Positions 1 to 6,650 are shown, counted from the stretch's first letter. The stretch: DNA of 6,884 nucleotides from DASVXQ01 sp046727955 (GCA_046727955.1 JBKPDO010000330.1:1-6884), one strand, 5' to 3'. Notes: generated by a model from the letters alone, not told the origin. Program-made: numbers and translations.

Positions 1-89
1 TCGTCTGGTACCGACCAGTCGAACTTGCCGTCCTCGTCGGCGATGTAGCCGTCAAGGGACGCATTCATCACATAGATCAGCTTGGCCAT
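1..89 (-). CDS. Dihydrofolate reductase / RibD C-terminal family protein, N-terminal 29 residues (partial)
   Basis: The visible N-terminus begins MAKLIYVMNASLDGYIADE and goes on to GKFDWSVPD. The pattern of a short beta strand, then S-L-D-G-Y-I-A, then F-D-W is characteristic of the dihydrofolate reductase family (RibD C-terminal domain), small NADPH-dependent reductase-like proteins common in actinobacteria. The ATG at 89-87 is preceded by a strong Shine-Dalgarno sequence, GAGGAAGG, six bases upstream, which fixes the start. The rest of the gene lies beyond the left edge, so completeness cannot be judged. Most members of this family have no proven substrate, so I assign no pathway. No co-transcribed neighbour is visible; the next gene on this strand is a broken fragment about 275 bp upstream. 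Confidence 0.8.
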   Translation of the reverse strand, partial: MAKLIYVMNASLDGYIADEDGKFDWSVPD

Positions 90-131
90 GGCGAGCCTTC
101 CTCGAGGTTTGGAGCTGCACGACCGTCCGTC

Positions 132-167
132 AGCACCCTACATCGCGGCTGTGTCAGCGCCTGGCAA
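132..167 (-). promoter_or_regulatory. Candidate promoter for the DHFR-family gene
   Basis: On the minus strand TTGCCA (167-162) and GATGTA (144-139) are separated by 17 bases, which would start transcription near 132 and give a leader of about 40 bases. The match to the consensus is only moderate and rests on pattern alone. The rest of 168-364 shows no gene or other convincing element. Confidence 0.25.
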
Positions 168-364
168 CCCTCGCCGACGCTGTCTGAGCACAGGTCGTGT
201 CCATCACGAGATGTGCGCCAGAGCCAGAAAATGTCACTGGTCGCGCAAGCAGACTGTCAGTGGAGCCTGCTGTGGCCGGCCGACCACGAAGCGTGACTAC
301 CGCGTTAGCGTGGCTACGTCGGCGCCGAGGCTACTGACACGAAGTCGAGATCGGCCCTGGAGGC

Positions 365-830
365 TCAGGCCGTGGCGGCGCGCACCGGTTTCGGCGGGAA
401 CTCGGCCTTATTCCACAGCGGCGGGCGCCGCAGGAGCGCCTCGGCGTCCCGCCGGCCAAGCTCGAGCGCGGCCTGCATGAACGCCGGCTCGAAGAAGAGG
501 TAACTGATCAGGTCGCCGCGGCTTGCTGACCCAAACGCCGAGCAGGCCACTCAGTACAGCCAGGTCGAGGTGGCCGAGCAGGCCCACGCCGGCCAGGACC
601 TCGTCGAGGACCTCCTCGGCCTTGGCGCCGAGCGTGCCGTGGGTCTCAGGGCCGCCGAACACAAACCGAATCACCCGGTAGGGCCGTCCGGAGCGGCTCC
701 TCACGCCGGCTTCGCCGGCGCCGTGCTCCAGCAGCTTGTTCATCTTTGCGAGCACGATCAGGTCCTCGATCATCCGGTCGGCCATTGCCCCGTGCAGCAG
801 CTGGCTGGTCGCGTCCTGGATCGACGGCGC
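365..830 (-). pseudogene. C-terminal remnant of a patatin-like phospholipase, frameshifted
   Basis: Two minus-strand frames join into one recognisable protein tail. The first (about 830-540) reads SIQDATSQLLHGAMADRM, then IEDLIVLAKMNKLLE, RPYRVIRFVFGGPE and a leucine-rich stretch ending LSGLLG. The second (about 525-365) reads RGDLISYLFFEPAFMQAALE then LGRRDAEALL before the stop at 365. A 'DLLSYLxFxPxF...IELGRxDA' ending preceded by a 'RxIxDLxxLxxxNxLL' helix is what I recall for bacterial patatin-like phospholipases, which are lipid acyl hydrolases. The frames differ by one shift near 515-540. The N-terminal half with the nucleophile elbow GxSxG and the DGG/A aspartate is absent; upstream DNA gives no matching protein in any frame. 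No start codon with a ribosome binding site is evident. The family call rests on motif memory only; the fragment cannot encode a working enzyme. Confidence 0.5.
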
Positions 831-957
831 AGCTCTTGGCCATGCCCGGCAGCGTCGCACAAACGGCTGACAGCCCATACGACGCGACGTTGATTCCGCA
901 CACGGGTTCTACGATCGACGGCTGGGCAGGGTCGGCGCAGGTCAGCGCGGGTGGCCG

Positions 958-977
958 CCGGGTCGGCGCCGACCCGG
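958..977. repeat. Perfect 20-bp GC palindrome
   Basis: CCGGGTCGGCGCCGACCCGG is a complete inverted repeat with no spacer, centred between 967 and 968. It lies in a gene-free stretch between the phospholipase remnant and the Tn3-type end. It could be an operator or a remnant of a lost element, or it could be chance in GC-rich DNA. Its inner core TCGGCGCCGA also occurs at 319-328. Confidence 0.45.
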
Positions 978-1034
978 GGCGGATAGGTCGCGGAAACGGT
1001 CGTTTGCGCGACCGCTCGTCACGCGGGATCCGGT

Positions 1035-1072
1035 CGGCCCACCCGTAGCCTCCAGCGAAAAACAACGCTAAG
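1035..1072 (+). repeat. Probable Tn3-family terminal inverted repeat (left-hand end)
   Basis: The inner part, AGCGAAAAACAACGCTAAG (1054-1072), matches the inverted repeat at 6706-6743 read on the minus strand at 16 of 19 positions, including the blocks CGAAAA and CGCTAAG. Tn3-family ends are usually about 38 bp and finish internally in TAAG, as here. The inner edge points toward a Tn3 transposase start 80 bp away (1152), the normal layout. The outer half lacks the GGGG tip expected at position 1 and does not match the other end, so the outer boundary is uncertain; it may be diverged or truncated. Confidence 0.55.
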
Positions 1073-1151
1073 CAGTTAGTCCAGTTGATCTAGGTTCGTC
1101 CCGCTCGTAGCCTCGCGTCCATTTGGCGGTGATCGAGCGAGGGCGGTGGAC

Positions 1152-1320
1152 GTGGCGACCCGGGATGTGTTCTCGGAGGAGGAGCAGGCGCGGCTTCGGG
1201 CTTCCCGGAGATCAACCGGGCGGAGCTGATCCGCCACTTCACCCTGACCGGGGCTGACGTGGCGTTCCTGCGCAAGTTCCGCACCGGCCGCAACGTGCTC
1301 GGGGTGGCGGTCCAATGGTG
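1152..1320 (+). pseudogene. Truncated 5' fragment of a second Tn3-family transposase gene
   Basis: Reading from the GTG at 1152 (AGGG eight bases upstream) gives VATRDVFSEEEQARLR. After a one-base shift at 1198-1200 the reading continues GFPEINRAELIRHFTLTGAD, then VAFLRKF and NVLGVAVQWCT. This is the typical N-terminus of actinobacterial Tn3 transposases (DUF4158-type domain: 'F-P-E-I-...-E-L-I-R-F-F-T-L-...-A-D', then 'R-L-G-x-A-V-x-L-C-T'). The shift is best explained by loss of one G from a run of four. Similarity stops at about 1318-1320, exactly where a perfect hairpin begins. Only about 56 of roughly 1000 residues remain, with no catalytic domain. The sequence differs from the transposase at 3562-6605, so this is a different transposon, read in the opposite direction. 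An inverted repeat lies 80 bp upstream. Confidence 0.7.
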
Positions 1321-1355
1321 CACATGCGTGTCAGGCAAGGCTGACACGCATGTGC
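1320..1355. terminator. Perfect 14-bp-stem hairpin, likely terminator of the esterase gene
   Basis: GCACATGCGTGTCA (1320-1333) pairs without mismatch with TGACACGCATGTGC (1342-1355) across the eight-base loop GGCAAGGC. On the minus strand the stem begins three bases after the TGA stop of the esterase gene. There is no run of T after it, which is common for actinobacterial terminators. The stem also marks where the plus-strand transposase fragment loses its homology. Confidence 0.65.
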
Positions 1356-1358
1356 CTG

Positions 1359-2525
1359 TCAATCCAGCCTGACCAACCTGACAGCCTCCTTGAGGAAGAC
1401 GATGCCGTCGATCGTGTCGAGCTGGGCCGGGTCCAGCGGGAAATAGGCGAAATCGTGGGAGATGCGCGGGGCCGGCTTCGTGACGGCCTCGGCCAGGCGG
1501 CGGGCGTCGATGAGAGAGTGGTCCCACGGGAGCGTGGACAGGATGCCCTCGAGGGTGTCGGGGGGCGGGGTGTTGTCGCCGGCCGTGCCGAGAGCCGAGG
1601 CCAGGACGGCGTACCGGTCGCCCAGGTGCGTCCCGGTGATCGCCCCCGCGCTCCACCACTCCAGCGGTTGGTCGCCGAGCCGCATGAAGCTCTTGTTCCG
1701 CTGCAGGTGGAGGTTGTGGGCGAAGACCAGGGCCGGGCCGTGCTCGGCGACGGCGCGCAGGTTGGCGGCCATCATCGCGTCCCGCAGGGCCGACAGCCGG
1801 GTCCACCGTGCCGGGGATGTGTCGGCCATCCAGTAGTGGTAGCGGAGCAGGCCGGTGGCGGTGCGCCCGTACAGTGCCGTCCGCTCCCTGTCCTTCGCGC
1901 TCAGCTGCGGCGCCTGAGTGTCGAGCAGCGCCACCAGGTCGTCGGCGAGCAGCCGCAGCCGCTGGACGTCGGCGGACTGGCCGATCGACTGGGACGGGTC
2001 CATGACCGTGGCCTCGTTCGTCCACCGGTCGTCCGGGCCCAGCAGCGTGTCGAGGGTTTCCATGGTGCAGGGGAGCGGGCCGTCGAGGAGGGCGTAGAGG
2101 GCGGTGAGCGCCTGGCGCGGGCTCTCGGCCCAATACTCCAGCGGGCCGTCGAAGCCGAAGAACCGGAGCTTTTCGTCATGCTCGTCGTTGTACGCGAGCA
2201 TCCAGCGCACGAGCTCGCGGTTGGCCGGGGACGCGCCGAAGCCGTGGCTGAAGCCGCGTTCCATGACGTCATCGAGCGTGCCCGCGCCCGTCGTGATGTA
2301 GTCGTCCACCACGAGGCCCCTGAGGCAGTCGCTCTCGATGGTGAACGACCGGTAGCCCTCGTGCTCGACCAGATGCCGGAAGATCTCGTTGCGCAGCTCG
2401 CCCAGCTCCCCCACGAAGTGCCTGGCCTCGCCCAGGCCGAGCAGCAGGGGCTTGGCGGGAAGCGACCGGAGGAACGCCGAGACGGCCGCGCCGTCGAGCG
2501 GCCGGGCCGTGTCCTTGATATCCAT
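1359..2525 (-). CDS. Erythromycin esterase family protein
   Basis: This 388-residue protein fits the usual length (about 380-450) of the erythromycin esterase family. In EreA and EreB these hydrolases open the macrolide lactone ring; most other members have unknown substrates. Family signatures in order: LLLGLGEARHFVGEL (residues 28-42) with E33 and H36 at the places of the E and H of the canonical GLGE(A/P)xHG motif, FTIESD (61-66), FFGFDGP (122-128), a RDAMMAANL helix (248-256) and VFAHNLHLQR (267-276), the histidine-bearing 'AHNxH' segment. The residue after the first histidine is F rather than the usual G. No signal peptide is seen, so it is probably cytoplasmic. The ATG at 2525 is the only good start; GAAGG sits just one base before it, unusually close, so initiation may be weak. 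A terminator hairpin follows the stop. It is transcribed divergently from the MerR-type gene 91 bp away, which probably controls it. The family call is firm; macrolide activity is not shown, so no ere symbol is given. Confidence 0.9.
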   Translation of the reverse strand: MDIKDTARPLDGAAVSAFLRSLPAKPLLLGLGEARHFVGELGELRNEIFRHLVEHEGYRSFTIESDCLRGLVVDDYITTGAGTLDDVMERGFSHGFGASPANRELVRWMLAYNDEHDEKLRFFGFDGPLEYWAESPRQALTALYALLDGPLPCTMETLDTLLGPDDRWTNEATVMDPSQSIGQSADVQRLRLLADDLVALLDTQAPQLSAKDRERTALYGRTATGLLRYHYWMADTSPARWTRLSALRDAMMAANLRAVAEHGPALVFAHNLHLQRNKSFMRLGDQPLEWWSAGAITGTHLGDRYAVLASALGTAGDNTPPPDTLEGILSTLPWDHSLIDARRLAEAVTKPAPRISHDFAYFPLDPAQLDTIDGIVFLKEAVRLVRLD

Positions 2526-2616
2526 ACCTTCAACGATATCATTGGACCTATAGTGTAAACTTTGCCATGGAAATACCCCGCTTCACCGCGACGAACCTTC
2601 AATCGGTGATGCATCG
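2526..2616. promoter_or_regulatory. Divergent promoter/operator region between esterase and MerR-type genes
   Basis: This 91-bp gap is AT-rich at its left end, unlike the genes beside it. CAACGATATCATTG (2531-2544) is a palindrome except for one non-complementary pair and sits just upstream of the esterase start. TATAGG on the minus strand (2552-2547) is a possible -10 for the esterase, and TATAGT on the plus strand (2549-2554) a possible -10 for the regulator, so the two promoters may overlap back to back. TTTACA (minus, 2559-2554) and TTGGAC (plus, 2542-2547) are possible -35 boxes, but none gives a clean standard pair. MerR proteins typically bind inverted repeats in unusually long -35/-10 spacers, so an operator here is expected; its exact site is inference. 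Confidence 0.5.
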
Positions 2617-3300
2617 ATGAGGCCAGTGGACCTGGCGCGCGAGCACGGCCTGTCCACCCAGGCGATCAGGAACTACGAGGACGCCGGCATCCTGCCCGCC
2701 GCCGAACGCACCGTCCACGGCTATCGCACCTACACGCCGCTGCACGCGCAAGCCCTGCGCGCGTTCCTCGCCCTCGCGCCCGGGCACGGTCACCAGACGG
2801 CCACGTCGATCATGCAGGCGGTCAACCGGGGTGCCACCGAGGACGCGCTGCGGCTCATCGACGAGAGCCACGGCCAGCTCCTCGACGACCGCCGCACCCT
2901 CCAGGCCGTCGAAGCCGCGCTCCGCGATCTGGCGCCCGCGCCGCAGGAGCGCGGCGACACGTTCATCGGCCCCCTGGCCAGGAGGCTCGGCATCCGCCCT
3001 GCCACCCTGCGCAAATGGGAGAACGCCGGGCTGGTCCGGCCGCGCCGCGACCCGCAGACGGGCTACCGGATCTACAGCGCGGCCGACGTACGGGACGTCC
3101 GGCTGGCCCACCAGCTCAGGCGGGGCAGCTACCTGCTGGAGCAGATCGCCCCGCTGATCGCCCAGGTCCGCTCCGCCGGAGGCATCGCCCCGCTGGAGTC
3201 GACCCTGCGCGACTGGCACGCCCGCCTGTCCGCCCGGGGCCGCGCCATGCTCAAGGGCGCCGCCGACCTGGACGCGTACCTCCGCGCCCGCGAACCCTGA
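2617..3300 (+). CDS. MerR-family transcriptional regulator with two MerR HTH domains (TioE-like)
   Basis: This 227-residue protein has two separate MerR-type DNA-binding domains. The first (about 1-65) shows GLSTQAIRNYEDAGIL followed by HGYRTYT; the second (about 115-180) shows RLGIRPATLRKWENAGLV followed by RDPQTGYRIYSAADVRDV. Both carry the helix-turn-helix plus the G-Y-R-x-Y wing of the MerR family. A helical linker (about 70-108) joins them, and a short helical tail follows. The usual C-terminal metal-binding cysteines or drug-binding domain are missing. Tandem-MerR proteins of this size in actinobacteria are often named TioE-like after the thiocoraline cluster regulator. The ATG at 2617 has only a weak ribosome binding site (GGTG, eight bases upstream), but the protein begins at the first HTH helix as expected. 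It diverges from the esterase gene and probably binds the shared gap, regulating itself and the esterase; the inducer is unknown. Confidence 0.9.
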   Translation: MRPVDLAREHGLSTQAIRNYEDAGILPAAERTVHGYRTYTPLHAQALRAFLALAPGHGHQTATSIMQAVNRGATEDALRLIDESHGQLLDDRRTLQAVEAALRDLAPAPQERGDTFIGPLARRLGIRPATLRKWENAGLVRPRRDPQTGYRIYSAADVRDVRLAHQLRRGSYLLEQIAPLIAQVRSAGGIAPLESTLRDWHARLSARGRAMLKGAADLDAYLRAREP

Positions 3301-3352
3301 GGCCGAGTCACGTCCATCACAGGAAACGGCATGGCCACGGAAGGAACCATGC

Positions 3353-3508
3353 ATGAATGACGGGGTATTTCGCCTGGTCAATGGTTCAGCAGCCGATCAA
3401 AAGCAGCACGTGGTGCCTGAGAATGTTGCGCAGTGGCGTCGTCGAATACTCTCATGGTGCGAAAGCGACCGCGCCGACGTCGCCGACGTCGCGACGACCT
3501 CGACGTAG
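3353..3508 (+). CDS. Small hypothetical protein, 51 residues
   Basis: I do not recognise this ORF. It starts MNDGVFRLVNGSAADQ, has a central basic-aromatic stretch AQWRRRILSWCESDR, and ends RADVADVATTST before TAG. The ATG at 3353 follows AAGGA (3341-3345) by seven bases, a good ribosome binding site, and lies 52 bp behind the MerR-type stop, so it may be co-transcribed. No membrane segment, signal peptide or cysteine pair is visible (one Cys). The last third is encoded by short near-repeats of GACGTCGCC, and the ORF stops shortly before the terminator at 3527. It could be a real small protein or the N-terminal stub of a longer gene cut by the neighbouring Tn3 element. Confidence 0.45.
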   Translation: MNDGVFRLVNGSAADQKQHVVPENVAQWRRRILSWCESDRADVADVATTST

Positions 3509-3516
3509 CCGACCTC
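3472..3516 (+). repeat. Short degenerate repeats of a GACGTCGCC-like unit
   Basis: The stretch contains GCCGACGTC twice in direct succession, then the related pieces GCGACGACCTC and GACGTAGCCGACCTC. It overlaps the 3' end of the small ORF, where it encodes ADVADV, and ends just before the terminator. It is too short and irregular to be a CRISPR array. Confidence 0.4.
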
Positions 3517-3526
3517 GAGCAACACC

Positions 3527-3553
3527 AAGCCCCCGCGAGGAGCGCGGGGGCTT
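3527..3553. terminator. Strong bidirectional hairpin terminator between convergent genes
   Basis: AAGCCCCCGCG (3527-3537) pairs perfectly with CGCGGGGGCTT (3543-3553) around the loop AGGAG: eleven pairs, mostly GC. On the plus strand it is followed by CTTCAT, a weak T-rich tail. It lies between the stop of the 51-aa ORF (3508, plus) and the stop of the transposase gene (3562, minus), so it can end transcription from both sides. Confidence 0.8.
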
Positions 3554-3561
3554 CTTCATGG

Positions 3562-6500
3562 CTACTCGTCGTCTTCGTCGTCGGGGGCATCGGGGTCGCG
3601 CAGCGGCCGCCGGCCGCCGGGCAGTTCGGGCAGCGCGACGGTGTAGCGGCCGTGCACCTCGATGTGCTTGTGCGCGAACGGCGACAGGCGCACCACGTCA
3701 GCTTCGTTGACCTGGTAGCCGTCGGCGTGGAGTTGGGCCAGGGCGGCGTCCATGTAGACGGTGTTCCACAAGGTCGCGCAGTTGACCACCTGGCCCAGTG
3801 CGCCCAACTGGTCCTCCATGCCCTCGTGGTAGCGCTCGCGCAGCTCGCCGCGGCGGCCGTGGAAGACCCAGCGGGCCAGGTACTGGCGTTCCTCGATCAG
3901 GCTGCGCATGCCCTTGATGTGCCGCCGGTAGGGCGGATCATCCACGTAGGTCAGCACGTGCAGGCTCTTGAAGATGCGGCCGTAGTTGGCGATCGCGTCG
4001 CCCAGCGGGGTCGGGTCGCCGTCGCGCTGCAGCACCCGCAGCACGTCGTAGGCGCGCACCGCGCCGGTGTGGATCGAGGCCACCACCCGCAGGTGTCCCC
4101 CAGTGCCGCCGGACGCGCTCCAGGTTGACCCGGCCGCGGGCGGCGACCTCCAGCGCGCCGTAGCCGTCCGGTGCGCCGATGCGCCACAGCTTCTGATCCG
4201 GCAGGTCGGCCAACTCGGGGCGGTACTCGCGGCCCAACAGGTGCACCAGTCCGAACACGATGTCGCTGTAGGAGCCGGTGTCGGTGATGACGACCTCGGG
4301 TTTCGCCCCGCCGTCTTGGCTGTAGAGCAGGTCGATCATGTGCATGGAGTCCCTGGGCGTGCCGGCCAGCACCATCCCGGCGATCTGGGCGCGCTGGTCG
4401 TTGATCGCCGTCAGCCAGGTCACTCCCACCGGCGGCCGAAGTAGCGCGGGTTGGGGCGGGCGTGGATGGTGCGCACGGGCACGACGAAGCGCATGCCGTC
4501 GACGCTGGCCACCAGCCCGCCGCCCCACAGCCGGGCCAGCTCTATGTCGGCCTGGGCGGTGATCAGCGGCGCGTTGGCCGCGGCGTGGGTCTCCGGCCGC
4601 AGGTAGTTCTGGTCCACGTGGCCCAGCCGGTCGCGCTCCAGGGCTTCCACCCCGCGCTTGATGAACGGGCCGAACCCGATATTCATGGCGTTGGCTCCGA
4701 GCACCGCCGCGAGGCTGACGTGGAGATCGGCGAGTTGTCCTTCGCCGCCGAGCACCGGGGTGAACGCCGCGGGGAACTCGGGGTACCCAGGTCATGACCT
4801 CTAGCAGCAGCTCGGGCAGCTCCACTTTCGGCAGCATCGCACGCACCCGCTTGCGCAGCTCGACCAGGCTGGGCGGGTCGGCCTCGGCGGAGTGCGGGGT
4901 GACGTGCAGCTTCCCGTCGTCGTCCACGCGCACCGCGGTGTTGTCCGGCAGCCGCGCGGCCACCGCCCGGTAGGTGTCGCCGAGCCGGCCGGCCTGGCCG
5001 GCCAGAAGCGGTCGGGGTCTTCGGGCAGCTTCAGCGCGGTCAGCGCGGTGTGCTTCTCCCGCTCCCACGCCTGGCCGTCCAGCAGCCGGGTGCGCGGGTC
5101 GCCCCAGCGGTCGGAGTCGTGCGCGTAGACGTCGCGGCGGCGCAAGTGACGGTGGAACTGCTCCAGCACACAGAACACGTACGCGCGCCGGTCGATCGTG
5201 CCCGGCTCCAGCCCCCTGGCGGCGTACACCAGCCGCCGCCACGCCGGCGGCACGACCTGGCCGTCGATCTCGCCTGAGCGGACCTTCTTGCGGCCGATCA
5301 ACTCAGGCAGCTTGCGCATCGCGGCCAGGACCGGAGCGCCCTCGGGGGTGGCCCCGAAGGCGATGGTCTCGGTCAGCATCTCCAGAAACGGCCGTACGGT
5401 GTTGTAGCGGCCGACCAGTTGGGCTCGCCACTCCTCGGCAGCCTCGGCCTCCAGCGGCGGGACGTGCTCGACCACGACATCCAGCGCGGCGGCCAGCTCG
5501 CTGCGCGGCAGCAGCGTCTCGATCCGCGCCCAGACCTCATCCACCGAGGCCGCCACCTCAGCGTCGGCAGAGGCGTCGGTCACGCGAACAGCGCCTTGAC
5601 CGCCTCGGCCAGCTTGGCTGCGGCCCGGTCGGTGCGGGGCAGCCGGCGCAGCTTGTGCTTGTTGTCCTCGCGGGCGGCCACCGCCAGCAGCTTGGTGACC
5701 ATGAGTAGGTCCAGCAGTTCCAGCGCGTCATCCACGGCCCGGACACGGAGCTTGATGATGGTGGCCAGCAGGGTCGCCAGCTTGCGCGCCTCGGTGTAGC
5801 GCTCCAGCGACCGCGCCTTGCCGGCCAGGCCGTAGCGGGCCAGCTCGGCGGCCCGCCGGGGCGGCACGACCGACAAGTCCATGCTGGTCAGCTCGATGCC
5901 GGCCAGTTCGGCGACCCGGTCCAGCGCTCGGACAAGCGCGGGATTGGAAGCGCGGGTCGGGCTGCGCCGCAGCCGTTCCAGGTCCGACAGCCGCTCCCCT
6001 GGGGAGATCTCCAGCAGCCGCGTCAGCGTGTGACGCTGCTCGCTGGTGAGCAGCCCGGCCAGAGTGTCCCACAGCCGCTGGTTCGCCTGGTCGCGGACCC
6101 GGGCGACCAGGCGGGCCAGGGTGGTCACGCCCGGCAGCAGCACCTGGCGTTCCCGCAGCCACACCACCGCGGCGTCAAACAGCGCCTTCGGCCCATCCCC
6201 GGAGGTCCAGGACTGCGCGTCGATCCAGGCGGCCAGGTCGGCCTCGGCGGCGGCGAACTCGACGAACCCGTACTCGGCGCGGATCTCGGCGGCGTGCTGC
6301 AGGCGGGTCATCTCCCGCTCGCGGTACGCTTTGATACAGGAGGGGTCGTTGATGTCGAGCTGGTCGGCGAGGTAGTCGATGACCTCGGTGGGCACGTCCA
6401 GGTCGGCCGGGAACGTCCCGAGGTAGTGCACGCTGGTGAGCTGGACGGCGTATCCGAGCCGATTGTGTGGCCGGCGCTTGGGCTCGATCCGCCCGAGCGC

Positions 6501-6605
6501 CTTGCCGTCCAGGTGGAAGTAGCGGTCCAGCTCGGCGCGGGACGGCGGCCGGGTGTAGCGGGCGTAGGCGGCAGCCTGCTCATCGGTGAGGAACTCGACC
6601 GGCAC
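3562..6605 (-). pseudogene. tnpA: Tn3-family transposase (TnpA), full length but with about five frameshifts
   Basis: Joined across the shifts, this encodes about 1010 residues, the normal size of Tn3 transposases, which cut and join transposon ends during replicative transposition. The N-terminal piece (6605-5580) shows FLTDEQAAAYARY and HNRLGYAVQLTSVHYLGTF. The middle (5583 down to about 4430) shows GATPEGAPVLAAM, RRAYVFCVLEQFHRHLRRRD and ADLHVSLAAVLGANAMNIG. The catalytic core has SVDGMRF (Asp, codon 4500-4498), VITDTGSYSDIVFGLVHLLG (Asp, 4282-4280) and SLIEERQYLARWVFHG (Glu, 3894-3892), then EDQLGALGQVVNCATLWNTV and the acidic end DPDAPDDEDDE. The two Asp codons lie about 74 residues apart as in the family. 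Frames break near 5581-5583, 5009, 4786-4788, 4421-4428 and 4095-4104. The GTG start at 6605 has AGGGGGAGG six bases upstream. The family is certain; it is inactive as read unless some shifts are sequencing errors. Confidence 0.93.
5580..6605 (-). CDS. Open N-terminal piece of the Tn3 transposase (341 residues), part of the broken tnpA
   Basis: This is the only segment of the broken transposase that has its own start, ribosome binding site and stop. It comprises the DUF4158-type N-terminal region (about residues 1-165), which in this family recognises the transposon ends, and a helical region ending DLLMVTKLLAVAAREDNKHK and KLAEAVKALFA. The stop TGA overlaps a GTG (5583-5581) that opens the next frame, so the reading frame changes without a gap. 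If made, it would be a DNA-binding fragment without catalytic residues. It could be annotated separately or as exon-like part of the pseudogene; I favour the latter. Confidence 0.6.
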   Translation of the reverse strand: MPVEFLTDEQAAAYARYTRPPSRAELDRYFHLDGKALGRIEPKRRPHNRLGYAVQLTSVHYLGTFPADLDVPTEVIDYLADQLDINDPSCIKAYREREMTRLQHAAEIRAEYGFVEFAAAEADLAAWIDAQSWTSGDGPKALFDAAVVWLRERQVLLPGVTTLARLVARVRDQANQRLWDTLAGLLTSEQRHTLTRLLEISPGERLSDLERLRRSPTRASNPALVRALDRVAELAGIELTSMDLSVVPPRRAAELARYGLAGKARSLERYTEARKLATLLATIIKLRVRAVDDALELLDLLMVTKLLAVAAREDNKHKLRRLPRTDRAAAKLAEAVKALFA

Positions 6606-6650
6606 CCAACGCCTCCCCCTCCCGGCGCCGGTCCGGCGCCGCCTGCTCCC
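6606..6650 (-). promoter_or_regulatory. tnpA ribosome binding site with a GC-rich hairpin just upstream
   Basis: On the minus strand GGGAGGGGGAGG ends six bases before the GTG start at 6605 and decides that start over the longer frame reaching 6827. Immediately upstream, CGGCGCCG (6623-6630) and CGGCGCCG (6634-6641) can fold into an eight-pair stem with a three-base loop. A TAGGGT (minus, 6670-6665) is a possible -10 of the actinobacterial TANNNT type, without a clear -35. The stem could restrain transposase translation; that is inference. Confidence 0.45.

Noticed and set aside
746..1048. 100-residue plus-strand frame before the Tn3-type end
   Set aside because: It overlaps the phospholipase-like remnant on the other strand, lacks a convincing ribosome binding site and matches no family I know.
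1350..2558. 402-residue plus-strand frame across the esterase gene
   Set aside because: It is the antisense of the esterase, has no recognisable motifs, and its valine/arginine/alanine-rich composition is typical of GC-rich shadow frames.
2599..3381. 260-residue minus-strand frame across the MerR-type gene
   Set aside because: It is antisense to a protein with two clear MerR domains and shows no family motif of its own.
3439..3476. Possible partner inverted repeat downstream of tnpA (CGAAAG with the right spacing)
   Set aside because: Only about half of 38 positions match the end at 6706-6743, the TAAG is missing, and it would lie inside the 51-aa ORF. This is close to chance for GC-rich DNA.
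3472..3516. Short repeats considered as a CRISPR array
   Set aside because: The units are about 9 bp, nearly contiguous and irregular, with no spacers and no cas genes.
3938..5242. 434-residue minus-strand frame treated as one gene
   Set aside because: It is a mosaic: parts (about 5010-4790 and 4420-4105) are true transposase frame, the rest is out of frame. It makes sense only as part of the frameshifted tnpA.
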